Assembly (NCBI GenBank): GCA_037127315.1
Contig: JBBBDQ010001616.1
Coordinates: forward strand, 785,001-849,000
Reading direction: 5' to 3'
Length of the DNA stretch: 64,000 nucleotides
From: Ascarosepion bandense
Lineage: Eukaryota; Mollusca; Cephalopoda; Sepiida; Sepiidae
The translations under genes and the position numbers were made by a program. Positions 1 to 7,924 of this stretch are shown here, piece by piece (the stretch's first letter is position 1; the number at the start of each line of letters is the position of its first letter). The notes beneath the pieces are model-generated. The model was given only the letters and a program-made list of their open reading frames with translations, searched no databases and was not told where the DNA came from.

Positions 1-35
<35 letters not shown>

Positions 36-46
36 GAAAGAGACTG

Positions 47-97
<51 letters not shown>

Positions 98-108
98 GAA
101 AGAGACTG

Positions 109-147
<39 letters not shown>

Positions 148-157
148 GAAGAGACTG

Positions 158-192
<35 letters not shown>

Positions 193-203
193 GAAAGAGA
201 CTG

Positions 204-250
<47 letters not shown>

Positions 251-260
251 GAAGAGACTG

Positions 261-315
<55 letters not shown>

Positions 316-321
316 GAAGAC

Positions 322-368
<47 letters not shown>

Positions 369-378
369 GAAGAGACTG

Positions 379-451
<73 letters not shown>
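1..451. repeat. (AGAT)n microsatellite with a recurring 14-16 bp interruption
   Basis: Tracts of AGAT are broken about seven times by AATGAAAGAGACTG or a one-base-shorter form (near 33, 94, 144, 188, 247, 312 and 366). Spacing is irregular, about 45-65 bp, so this is a compound micro/minisatellite. It runs off the left edge of the window, so its full length is unknown. No coding potential. Confidence 0.95.
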
Positions 452-898
452 TGGAGACAATGAGAGGATTTTTCTGTTTGTTTCTTCTCTTTCGATATTC
501 ACCTCACGTGCTGTGCATTGGAGAAATTGTCCCAGTCGGCCTTCAGCCCCCAATCGACCAGCGAAAGGGACAATTACTTACTGCGTCTTAATAATTTCAA
601 GTCTTTCCTCCGAATTTATTGTCTCCGTCTTTCATTCCATTCTTCAATTGGACGCCTTTTCTTCCCAATTTTCAGAATCATTCGCAGATTTTTCTTCATT
701 TCTCTTTCTCTTTCTTTCCGATGGGTTCGTCTTCGATTTGTATTTTTCAACACCATTAAGTCTTTTCCCATTTTTCACCTTTATAACTCTTAACTTTTCT
801 TTCTATCTTTTTCCTTCTTTTTTTCATTTTCATTTTCATTTTCATCTTTATATTTTTTTTTAATCTTTTTCTCTGTTTTCTTTTTTTTTTTTCTAGTT
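452..898. other. Pyrimidine-rich stretch without a recognisable gene
   Basis: T- and CT-rich DNA on the + strand, increasingly homopolymeric after 780 (TTTTCATTTTCATTTTCA-like). Two short overlapping open frames of 91-116 codons here are Phe/Ser/Leu-rich products of the base composition, with no recognisable domain. It is probably the same kind of CT-rich repeat as 1,569-1,911 and 6,934-7,360. I see no promoter, splice or RNA signal I can support. Confidence 0.6.
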
Positions 899-912
899 TT
901 CTTTCAAATTCA

Positions 913-1554
913 GTCAGTCAGTTAAATGCCATATGTGATACACGCTATGGGCGATCCTGTCTCGAAAGAGACAAGACTGACTGGGCAGAAGATTATCCCG
1001 CAGTAGTTTACCATTGCTTTCTTCGGTAGACTTGTTGCCAGCCAAGGCTATAGAACCCAATCTGTCCTGTTATTTGACTCATAGCTGGAGGGAGAAGAGA
1101 TGTTTTATATTATTAAGTAGTAATTAGCGGGGAGATCAGTTTATTACTTCATAACAAAAGAAAACCGAACCTCTACTCTATGCCCAGCAGAAGCTTTAAA
1201 CATGTTTCCATCTATTATATTGTCAGTCAGTTAAATGCCATATGTGATCCACGCTTTGGGTGATCATGTCTGGAAAGAGACATGACTGACTGGACAGAAC
1301 ATATTTCCGCAGTAGTTTGCCATTGCTTTCTGCTGTAGGCTGGTTGCCAGTCTACAGCAGAAAGCTATAGACTGGCTATAGAACCCAATCTGTCCTATTA
1401 TTTAACCCATAACTGGAGGGAAGAGACGGATTTCCCAAGGGTATTTGTGCGTAAGTGAATGCAACGAATTCAACTGGAATTCGAACTCGGCATCCCAATC
1501 TCTCGTTCCGAGTCGATATCCACTGCACCACAACGCACATTCCGGGGAATTTCA
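913..1554 (-). mobile_element. Composite (dimeric) tRNA-derived SINE, copy 1
   Basis: Reading on the minus strand, a tRNA-like head lies near 1,475-1,550, with an A-box-like TGGTGCAGTGG and a B-box-like GTTCGAATTCC. It is followed by a body (about 1,223-1,470), a ~120-bp linker (about 1,100-1,222), and a second, headless copy of the same body (913-1,099). The tail ends in GACTGAC repeats rather than poly(A). Both body copies hold the markers GGACAGATTGGGTTCTA and TGGCAACC/TGGCAAAC. The unit is flanked by TTCTTTCAAATTCA at 899-912 and 1,555-1,568. Two bases of this could be shared by chance with the tail, so the TSD is 12-14 bp. A TSD around the whole unit indicates it was inserted as one piece. 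An internal 20-bp foldback-like repetition of CTACAGCAGAAAG lies near 1,340-1,370. SINEs of this kind are transcribed by RNA polymerase III and mobilised by a partner LINE; which LINE is not shown here. Confidence 0.85.
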
Positions 1555-1568
1555 TTCTTTCAAATTCA

Positions 1569-1750
1569 TTCTATTGTTTTTTTTTTTGTTTTTTTTTTAC
1601 TTTGAGCTGAATATTTTTTTGCCTTTATTTATTTTTCTTTTTTTTTTTTCTTTCTGGATCATTTATTTTAATTTCTTTCATTGAAATCTAACCGAGTTCT
1701 TTTCCTTTCTTTTTTTTCTTTTCTTTTCTTTTTTTTCTTTTCTTTTCTTT

Positions 1751-1785
<35 letters not shown>

Positions 1786-1911
1786 CGGTCATTTCCTTTT
1801 TCCTTCCATTTGAATCTTGCCTATTTTTCGTTCCTTGTGTTTTTTCGTTCTTTATTTCACGTTTATTTTATTTACCCCACGTTCTTTTCTTTTTTCTTCC
1901 TTCCTTCTTTG
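1569..1911. repeat. CT-rich low-complexity repeat with (CTTT)n and a recurring CATTTGAATC motif
   Basis: Runs of TTTTCTTTTC and CTTT (about 1,690-1,785), then a segment at 1,804-1,879 (CCATTTGAATCTTGCC, then CTATTTTTCGTTC). This segment is closely matched around the SINE inserted at 7,361, making it a paralogous empty site. It is followed at 1,912-1,950 by GTGAGATCAATAAAAATGGC, a segment that recurs at 11,258-11,298, again directly after a CTTT run. Open frames rich in Phe, Leu and Ser here are composition artefacts. Confidence 0.8.
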
Positions 1912-2090
1912 TGAGATCAATAAAAATGGCTAACAGCTATAAGAAGAATTACTTTTTACACTTGTGTATGTGTTGAATTTTAAAATTACAAGTTAAAATT
2001 CATGGAACGCCCTACAGATGGTTAATAATATGATTACGAAGTTCGTGCTATCCGTGAAAAATTGAAAGCAGCTTCTTGGTTAATTCTTCT

Positions 2091-2184
2091 TCTGTGTGTC
2101 CTGTTCTTTCAGGACGTAGGCGATCATGGCCTTCCACGTCTCCCTATCCCTGGTGGCTCTTAGCCCACTTTCTCCTGTTACACC
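2091..2184 (+). repeat. 94-bp dispersed repeat R, copy 1
   Basis: Contains TTCAGGACGTAGGCGATCAT, then CACGTCTCCCTATCCCTGG and GGCTCTTAGC, ending in GTTACACCA. A second copy in the same orientation lies at 2,362-2,456, offset 271 bp, with about 10 differences. I do not recognise the family. No coding frame is conserved. Confidence 0.85.
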
Positions 2185-2269
2185 ACCCAAACCCCGCTCT
2201 GCCATCCACTAGCTCAAGCCCATAAATCTAGAATATAAATGTATAGAAACTATCATGGTCACAAAATAA

Positions 2270-2325
2270 GGGATCAGCTTATAATTGATTATAATATAGA
2301 TTTGATCCCCCACTTTATATCCACA
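2270..2325. repeat. GATCCCC-bounded inverted repeat, like the SINE linker
   Basis: AAGGGATCAG at the left and TTTGATCCCCCACTTTAT at the right form short inverted ends around an AT-rich core. The same arrangement (GGGGATCAG ... CGATCCCCCAC) forms the linker between the two bodies of the composite SINEs at about 3,461-3,515 and 4,086-4,133, and in worn form near 1,130-1,185. Here it sits between the two R copies rather than between SINE bodies. Confidence 0.6.
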
Positions 2326-2361
2326 TTATAATTTCTTATAAACAGTTGGCATATACATTAT

Positions 2362-2456
2362 TCTATGTGCCCTGTCCCTTCAGGACGTAGGCGATCATAG
2401 CTTTCCACGTCTCCCTATCCCTGGTGGCTCTTAGCAGGCCTTCTTCTGTTACACCA
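2362..2456 (+). repeat. 94-bp dispersed repeat R, copy 2
   Basis: Same-orientation partner of 2,091-2,184, sharing AGGACGTAGGCGATCATRGC and CACGTCTCCCTATCCCTGG. The two copies flank the GATCCCC inverted repeat, giving a module-linker-module layout that parallels the composite SINEs. Confidence 0.85.
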
Positions 2457-2487
2457 TGCAAAAACATAATAAATATTCAAATTAAAC

Positions 2488-2924
2488 GGCTTACGGCCTA
2501 TCCCGTTGAATACACCGGTTCTCCCTCGATCACCGAAGTTAGGCAACGATGAGCCTGGTCAGTACTTAGATGGGTGACCGCTTAGGAATACCAGGTGCTG
2601 TAAGCGTATAGTGACGGATGTGCGTTGTGGTGCAGTGGATATCGGCTCGGAAAGAGAAATCGGTGAGCAGAGTTCGAATTCCAGTTGAATACCCTGCATT
2701 CACTTAAGCACTGGTACACTTGGGAAAGGTATAAATCCGTCCATTCCCTCCAGTTATGGGTTAAATAACAAGGGTAGGACTTGAGGAGCCTGTTCTTAAA
2801 AACAAATCCCAATGAATCGTGAAAAGAAAAACGTTGTAAAAATAACCTTACCCAAAAATCACTGGTTATGACCTTAAATGATCCCATAAGGATTGATAGG
2901 TCGTTAAGCCTAAAAAACAAACAA
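2488..2924 (+). mobile_element. Chimeric 5S rRNA-tRNA SINE, copy 1
   Basis: A 437-bp element made, 5' to 3', of four parts: a nearly full-length 5S rRNA-like segment (2,489-2,605); a tRNA-like segment (about 2,614-2,695) with A and B boxes; a ~75-bp body also present in the composite SINEs (CATTCACTTAAGCAC through CCCTCCAGTTATGGGTTAAA); and a different 3' region ending in AAACAAACAA. It is flanked by the perfect 11-bp duplication TCAAATTAAAC at 2,477-2,487 and 2,925-2,935. The second copy at 7,361-7,794 has the same structure end to end with its own duplication, so this is a mobile family and not an accidental junction. 5S-tRNA chimeric heads are known from vertebrate AmnSINE1; whether this family is described I cannot tell. 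Confidence 0.9.
2489..2605 (+). pseudogene. 5S rRNA-derived SINE head (not a functional 5S gene)
   Basis: About 117 bp aligning along the whole of animal 5S rRNA. GTTGAATACACCGGTTCTC, GATCACCGAAGTTAGGCAAC, GCCTGGTCAGTACTTAGATG and GGAATACCAGGTGCTGTAAG are near-canonical and cover the internal control region (A box, intermediate element, C box). Substitutions such as TTAGGCAAC for TTAAGCAAC, and the direct continuation into a tRNA-like segment, mark it as the promoter-bearing head of a SINE. A 5S rRNA model would probably hit this strongly; it should not be counted as an rRNA gene. Confidence 0.9.
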
Positions 2925-3108
2925 TCAAATTAAACATTAAAGAAACCGATATATTACTTAAACATAAGTAAATATATATTCATTGCAAAAGGTACATTTT
3001 CTTGAAATTGTGCCGTTTCAGAGGAAAATAATGTTCATATAAATGTTGAACATCTTAAATTCGTCTTTAGAGAATTCTGGTTTTTTAACGCTTTGTCTAT
3101 TGGTTATC

Positions 3109-3712
3109 GGGATGAGCGTTGTGGTACAGTAGATATCGGCTCGGAACGAGAAACCGGGGAGCCGAGTTCGAATTCCAGTTGAATCCATTGTATTCACTTA
3201 CGCGCAAATACCCTTGGGTATTAATCCGTCGCTTCCCTCCAGTTATTGGTTAAATAGCAGGACAGATTGGGTTCTGTAGCCTTGGACGGCAACCAGTTTA
3301 CCGCAGAAAGCAATGGCAACCTACTGCGGGATAATCTTCTGCCCAGTCAGTCATGTCTCTTTCGAGACATAATCACCCAAGCGTGTATCACATATGGCAC
3401 TTAACTGACTGAATGAACATAATAGTTGGAAAAAATTAAAGATTCTACTGGGTATAAAGTGGGGGATCGGTTATCTATTGCTATGAAGTAATAAACTGAT
3501 CCCCTACTAATTACTACTTAATACATCTCTTCTCCCTCTAGTAGTCAAATAATAGGACAGATTGGGTTCTATAGCCTTGGTCGGCAACCAGCCTACCGCA
3601 GAAAGCAATGGCAACCTAGTGCGGGATAATGTTCTGCCCAGTCAGTCATGTCTCTTTCGAGACATGATCGCTCAAGCGTGTATCACGTATGGCACTTAAC
3701 TGACTGACTGAA
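3109..3712 (+). mobile_element. Composite (dimeric) tRNA-derived SINE, copy 2
   Basis: The cleanest copy, 604 bp. The tRNA-like head (about 3,111-3,190) has TGGTACAGTAGATATCGG as A-box region and GAGTTCGAATTCCAG as B box. Body 1 runs to about 3,411 (GGACAGATTGGGTTCTG, then ATGTCTCTTTCGAGACAT, a perfect 18-bp palindrome). The linker, about 3,412-3,530, carries GGGGGATCGG ... CTGATCCCC inverted ends. Body 2 is headless, about 3,531-3,712, repeats the same markers and ends TTAACTGACTGACTGAA. The flanking duplication TATTGGTTATC at 3,098-3,108 and 3,713-3,723 is perfect. No poly(A) is visible; the tail is a GACT repeat. Confidence 0.92.
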
Positions 3713-3789
3713 TATTGGTTATCAAGAGAAAACATTACGACAAAAATGTGTGAATTTTATTTCATATAGCATAAAAACATTGTGTTGTA

Positions 3790-5720
3790 GTGCCGATTTT
3801 ATGTATCATTAAACACCTTGTCTCAACCTAAGCAAGTCATGTCATAAATAAATGCCTTAATGTCAAGAGTCGATTTAATCATTCAGTCAGTTAAGTGCCA
3901 TACGTGAAACACGCTTGGGCGATCATGTCTCGAAAGAGACATGACTGACTGGGCAGAACATTATCCCGCACTAGGTTGCCATTGCTTTCTGCGGTAGACT
4001 GGTTGCCGACCAAGGCTATAGAACCCAATCTGTCCTATTATTTGACTACTAGAGGGAGAAGAGAAGTATTAAGTAGTAATTAATGGGGGATCATTTTATT
4101 ACTTCATAACAATATATAACCGATCCCCCACTTTTTTGCCCAGTAGAATCTTTAATTTTTTCCAACTATTATGTTCATTCAGTCAGTTAAGTGCCATATG
4201 TGATACACGCTTGGGCGATCATGTCTCGAAAGAGACATGACTGACTGGGCAGAAGATTATCCCGCAGTAGGCTGCCATTGCTTTCTGCGGTAGACTGGTT
4301 GCCGACCAAGGCTATAGAACCCAATCTGTCCTGTTATTTAACCCATAACTGGAAGGAATAGACGGATTAATACCTTTCCAAAGGGTATTTGCGCGTAAGT
4401 GAATGCAATGAATTCGGCTGGAATTCGAACTCGTCTCCCCGATTTCTCGTTCCGAGACGATATCCAATGCACCACAATCCCTAATTTCCTTACTTCCACG
4501 AAATTTCATTGCAAAATATGTCCCCTCTTGTTTATAGATGAGAGCAGCTTGATAGTAACACAGTATTGGCTATTAAAAAAAGGATACTGCAATACATAAG
4601 ATAAAATTGATTTGATCAAAGTGGACAAAAATTTGTCATGACTGACTGTATACTGGATTAGGATAAGTACAGAAAAATAGCTTCAGATTTTTATTGCCAA
4701 TTTCATTAGAATGTAAAGCACTAGCACTAGACGGATTAATACCTTTCCCAAGGGTACTGGCGCGTAAGTGAATGCAATGAATTCAACTGGAATTCGAACT
4801 CGGCTCTCCGATTTCTTGTTCCGAGCCGATATCCACTGGACCACCACGCACATCCGATTTAATCATTACCAATGCCATAAAAGAATGATGAACGGCTCAA
4901 ATGTCACGCATTGACCTATGCTTAACCATGAATTAATGAATGATATAATCGCTTAAATACCAAAAATCGATTTTGAGCTTAGCCATTTCGTAAATGAATC
5001 AATTTATGACCCAAATATCAGGGATCGTCCCTGAGCCATGTCATAAATTTAGAATTTTATGACCCAAGAATCAAGGCTCAGCTTATGTCATTGTCATGTA
5101 GTAGATTAATTATTTAATATCACAAATATCAGGAGCTAATTTAAGTCATAGCCATATCTTAGATTTATGATTTATTGGCTCAAATAATGGAAACTAATCC
5201 TAGATTAGTCATAGATTAATGATGTAATGACCCCAAAAATATGGATCCTTATGTCTTAGTCATATCATATGCAAATAATTTACTGGTCCCAATATCAGGA
5301 AAATTTAGCCTTGTCATAAATTAAGGATTTAATGGCTCCAGTATTAGGTGTTTAAGCCTTATCCATATCATAAATTTTTTAATGAGTCTTACAAATGGGG
5401 TTAATCTAAGCTTTAACCATCTTATAACTGAAGGATTTAATGGCCCTAATACCAGGAGTTAATCTAAATCTCATCTGAGTCATAAATTAAGCATTTAATG
5501 GCCCCAATGTCATGAGTTAATATGAGCCTTTTTCAGGTCATAAAGTAATGACAATGGCCAAGATATGCAGTGTCGGCCAATAATTTATCTTTGCCGTCAT
5601 TATTGAATGATTTAATAGCCTGGGCAACGGGATTCGATCTCTGCCTTAGGTATGTCATCAATGAACTATTTAATGCCTCAAGTATGAAGGATCGCCCTAG
5701 TCATGATCCAAATTTATGAC
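3790..5720 (+). repeat. Degenerate ~65-75 bp minisatellite, interrupted by a SINE tract
   Basis: A loosely repeated phrase, roughly GTCATAAATTA-ATGATTTAATGGC-CCAAATATCAGG-GTTAATCTAAGCC, recurs every 65-75 bp from 4,868 to about 5,720. It is also seen at 3,830-3,883, left of the SINE tract that split it. Copies are strongly diverged and vary in length, so this is an old array. Stop codons occur throughout in all frames. Confidence 0.65.
3884..4854 (-). mobile_element. Composite SINE tract with two tRNA heads, copy 3
   Basis: Reading from the left on the minus strand: headless body (3,884-4,045), linker with GGGGGATC ... CGATCCCCCAC (about 4,050-4,176), body plus tRNA head (about 4,177-4,480), about 245 bp of unrelated DNA (4,481-4,727), and a second tRNA head with only the start of a body (4,728-4,854). 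The whole tract is flanked by the perfect 13-bp duplication CGATTTAATCATT at 3,871-3,883 and 4,855-4,867. Either a later event replaced the middle, or a second element landed inside. The 4,481-4,727 segment contains an isolated CATGACTGACTG, like a SINE tail. Together with copy 2 it forms a large inverted repeat. Confidence 0.8.
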
Positions 5721-5861
5721 TTTGTGATCCAAATATCATGTATCGGCCTTCGCACAAAAGATATTAGCCCAGACATTCTATGTTATGCTATCTGTTTATA
5801 CAAGCTTGTTAGTTTTGTTTTTTTTTGTTTTGTTTTTTTTTGTTTGTTTTTTTTTTTGTTT

Positions 5862-5893
5862 CTTTTTTACAATCATATCACCCCAAGCAAGGT
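5862..5893 (-). mobile_element. LINE 3'-terminal scrap
   Basis: On the minus strand this reads CTTGCTTGGGGTGATATGAT followed by an A/C-rich run. It matches the 3' terminus of the LINE fragments ending at about 12,770 and the terminus next to the satellite array at 59,845. Too short for any coding inference. Confidence 0.6.
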
Positions 5894-6043
5894 GGGACCT
5901 AATGCCTCAAGTAGCAAGGAACGCCATAGTCATGATCCAAATTTATGACTTTGTGATTCAAATATCATGTATCAGCCTTCGCACAAAACATATTAGCCCA
6001 GACATTCTATGTTATGCTATCTGTTTATACAAGCTTGTTAGGG

Positions 6044-6409
6044 TTTTTTTTTATAATCAAATCAACCCAAGCAATGCATTTTACTGCCACTGTTTTCCAG
6101 GGCGTTACATAGGAGGAAAGTTATGAGAAAGAGTGACAGGTTATAGGGAGTGTCAGCATGTTGGTAAGAGAAAGATGAGAATACTGATGAGAGTGAGGTG
6201 GACGGAGAAAGGAGCATGAGAGAGAGGACGCAGGTTAGTGAGATAAGAGATGACTATTGACTTTATCTTGAAATTCTTAGAGATTGTAGCTGTCGGGAAA
6301 CCAAGTAAACTGAAGAGAATTCCACAGGTAGGAAGTGCAAGAAAAGAAGCTACTGGAGTAGAATTTGAGTTTACAGTTTATTGGTTTCACAGTAAAAGGT
6401 GGGACCTAA
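6044..6409 (-). mobile_element. LINE 3' end, 5'-truncated
   Basis: Minus-strand 3' end of the same LINE family as 7,915-10,800. The terminus is at 6,044-6,120 (ATGTAACGCCCTGG-like, then CTTGGGTTGATTTGATTATA and an A run). It continues through an untranslated stretch and into the C-terminal coding end at about 6,264-6,409 (GAATTCCACAGGTAGGAAGT and TTTATTGGTTTCACAGTAAA are shared with 8,040-8,140 and 6,600-6,700). Its upstream end stops abruptly at the 231-bp unit junction. Confidence 0.75.
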
Positions 6410-6599
6410 TGCTTCATGTATCAAGGATCGCCCTCGTCATGATCTAAATTTATGACTTTGTGATCCAAATATCATGCATCGGCCTCCGCACGAAACATAT
6501 TAGTAAAAGGATGGGACCTAATGCTTCATGTATCAAGGATCGCCCTAGTCATGATCCAAATTTGACTTTGTGATCTAAATATCATGTATGAATATGAAA

Positions 6600-6933
6600 G
6601 CAAGTAAACTGAAGAGAATTCCACAGGCAGGGTGCGAGAAAAGAAGCTGTTGGAGTAGAATCTGCGTTTACAATTTATTGGTTTCACAGTAAAAGGGTGG
6701 GACCTAGTAGCTAAGCTTGTGGCTCGAGTAAATTCATATATAGGGGGCACCAGTGAGCTATGTTCATCGGAGCCGAAGCCATAAAAATATTTGTAGAAGA
6801 GACACAGGGAAGGCACATTGCGCCGGTGAGAAAGTGACTGTATCTGAGCTGCCAAGTCCGGATCGATCGCATTACTGATTCTCCGTTGGATTTTGTCAAT
6901 TCTTTGTTTCCTCCCACTCTTCTTGTAGTTCAT
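6600..6933 (-). pseudogene. LINE reverse transcriptase C-terminal fragment
   Basis: The minus-strand frame reads RRNVPSLCLFYKYFYGFGSD, SSLVPPIYEF, LATRSHPFTVKPINCKRRFY and SNSFFSRT. This is the conserved C-terminal segment that follows the thumb domain in many Jockey/CR1-type LINEs, and it matches the segment at 7,925-8,260 residue for residue in most places. After SRT the frame runs into the chimeric 231-bp unit, so the authentic C-terminus is lost. Only about 110 codons of the protein remain. Confidence 0.8.
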
Positions 6934-7184
6934 ATGTTCTATGAGTTTTAGATTTTCTAACCCTTCCTTCCTCGCTATTTTTATTTCTATCTGGATTTTT
7001 TATTTTTCTTTCTTTCATTTAAATCTAGCCGATTTCTTTTTCTTTCCTTTTTCTTTTCTTTTCTTTTTCTTTTTCTTTTGTTTCTTTCTTTCTTTCTTTC
7101 TTTCTGTAATGTCCATTTCATTTCATTTGAATCTTTCTTTTTGTCCTTCCTTCCTTCCTTTTTTACTTCCTTCCTTTTTTGTTC

Positions 7185-7215
<31 letters not shown>

Positions 7216-7261
7216 TCACGTTTATTCCATCTGAATCTGTCCTAATTTTCTTACTTCTTTC

Positions 7262-7307
<46 letters not shown>

Positions 7308-7360
7308 AGGTCATTTTCTCTTTCCTTACTTCCATTTGAATCTAGCCTATTTTTCGTTCT
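6934..7360. repeat. CT-rich repeat with (CTTT)n and CATTTGAATCT motif
   Basis: Three CTTT runs (7,081-7,105; 7,189-7,217; 7,262-7,308) alternate with a phrase like TTTCATTTGAATCTAGCC (7,015; 7,118; 7,220; 7,332), giving an irregular array with units of about 100 bp. It matches 1,561-1,911. Both strands carry long open frames (FLSFFLSFFLS on +, KERKKERKKE on -) that are artefacts of the simple repeat. Confidence 0.85.
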
Positions 7361-7794
7361 AGGATTACGGCCTATCACGTTGAATACACCGGTTCTCCCT
7401 CGATCACCGAAATTAAGCAACGTTGAGCCTGGTCAGTACTTAGATGGGTGACCGCTTGGGAATACCAGGTACTGTAAGCGTATATTGACGGATGTACGTT
7501 GTGGTGCAGCGGATATCGGCTCGGAAAGAGAAATCGGTTCGAATTCCAGTTGAATACCCTGCATTCATTTAAGCACTGGTACCCTTGGGATAGGTATTAA
7601 TCCCTCTCTTCCTTCCAGTTATGGGTTAAATAACAAGGGTAGGGAGCCTACTCTTAAAAACAAATCCTAATGAATCTTGATACTCGAAAAAGAAAATGTT
7701 GTAAAAATAAAATAACCTTACCGAAAATCATTGGTTATGTCCTTAAATGATCCCATAAGGATTGACAGGTCCTTAAACCTCCAAACAAACAAAC
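7361..7794 (+). mobile_element. Chimeric 5S rRNA-tRNA SINE, copy 2
   Basis: 434 bp. The 5S-like head is at about 7,363-7,482 (GTTGAATACACCGGTTCTC, TTAGATGGGTGACCGCTTGG). The tRNA-like segment, about 7,490-7,560, has A box TGGTGCAGCGGATATCGG and B box GGTTCGAATTCC, and is shortened by about 11 bp between the boxes compared with copy 1. The shared body is followed by the family-specific 3' part, ending CAAACAAACAAAC. It is flanked by the perfect 12-bp duplication ATTTTTCGTTCT at 7,349-7,360 and 7,795-7,806. The unoccupied counterpart of the target is seen at 1,804-1,879. The perfect TSD and intact ends suggest a recent insertion. Confidence 0.93.
7363..7482 (+). pseudogene. 5S rRNA-derived SINE head, copy 2
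   Basis: Full-length 5S-like segment. It is closer to canonical than copy 1 at AAATTAAGCAACGTTGAGCC and GCTTGGGAATACCAGG, but reads AGGTACTGTAAGCG instead of AGGTGCTGTAGGC. It runs straight into the tRNA-like segment and is part of the SINE, not a ribosomal gene. Confidence 0.9.
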
Positions 7795-7924
7795 ATTTTT
7801 CGTTCTTTCTTTTTTTTTTCGTTCTTTATTTCATGCTTATTTTATTTGCCCCCACTTTCATATGAATTTCTTCTTGTTCTTACTTCTTTAGTACATTCTT
7901 TCGATCTATCTTTTTTTTATTATT

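Larger units (their letters stand above)
5668..6592 (+). repeat. 231-bp duplicated unit and partial copies
   Basis: AATGCCTCAAGTA begins two copies at 5,668 and 5,899. They share GTCATGATCCAAATTTATGA, ATCATGTATCRGCCTTCGCA and CCCAGACATTCTATGTTATG. Partial copies start at about 6,408 and 6,518 (AATGCTTCATGTATCAAGG). Three of the four copies are joined at the same kind of breakpoint (GGGACCTAATGCYTCA) to LINE-related sequence, suggesting the junction itself was copied. Confidence 0.8.

Noticed and set aside
2489..2605. Functional 5S rRNA gene
   Set aside because: It continues directly into a tRNA-like head and is enclosed by a SINE's target-site duplication; the second copy has the same build.
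7163..7451. Lys/Glu/Arg-rich (KERKKERKKE) and Phe/Leu/Ser-rich proteins on the two strands
   Set aside because: Both are translations of a CTTT microsatellite.
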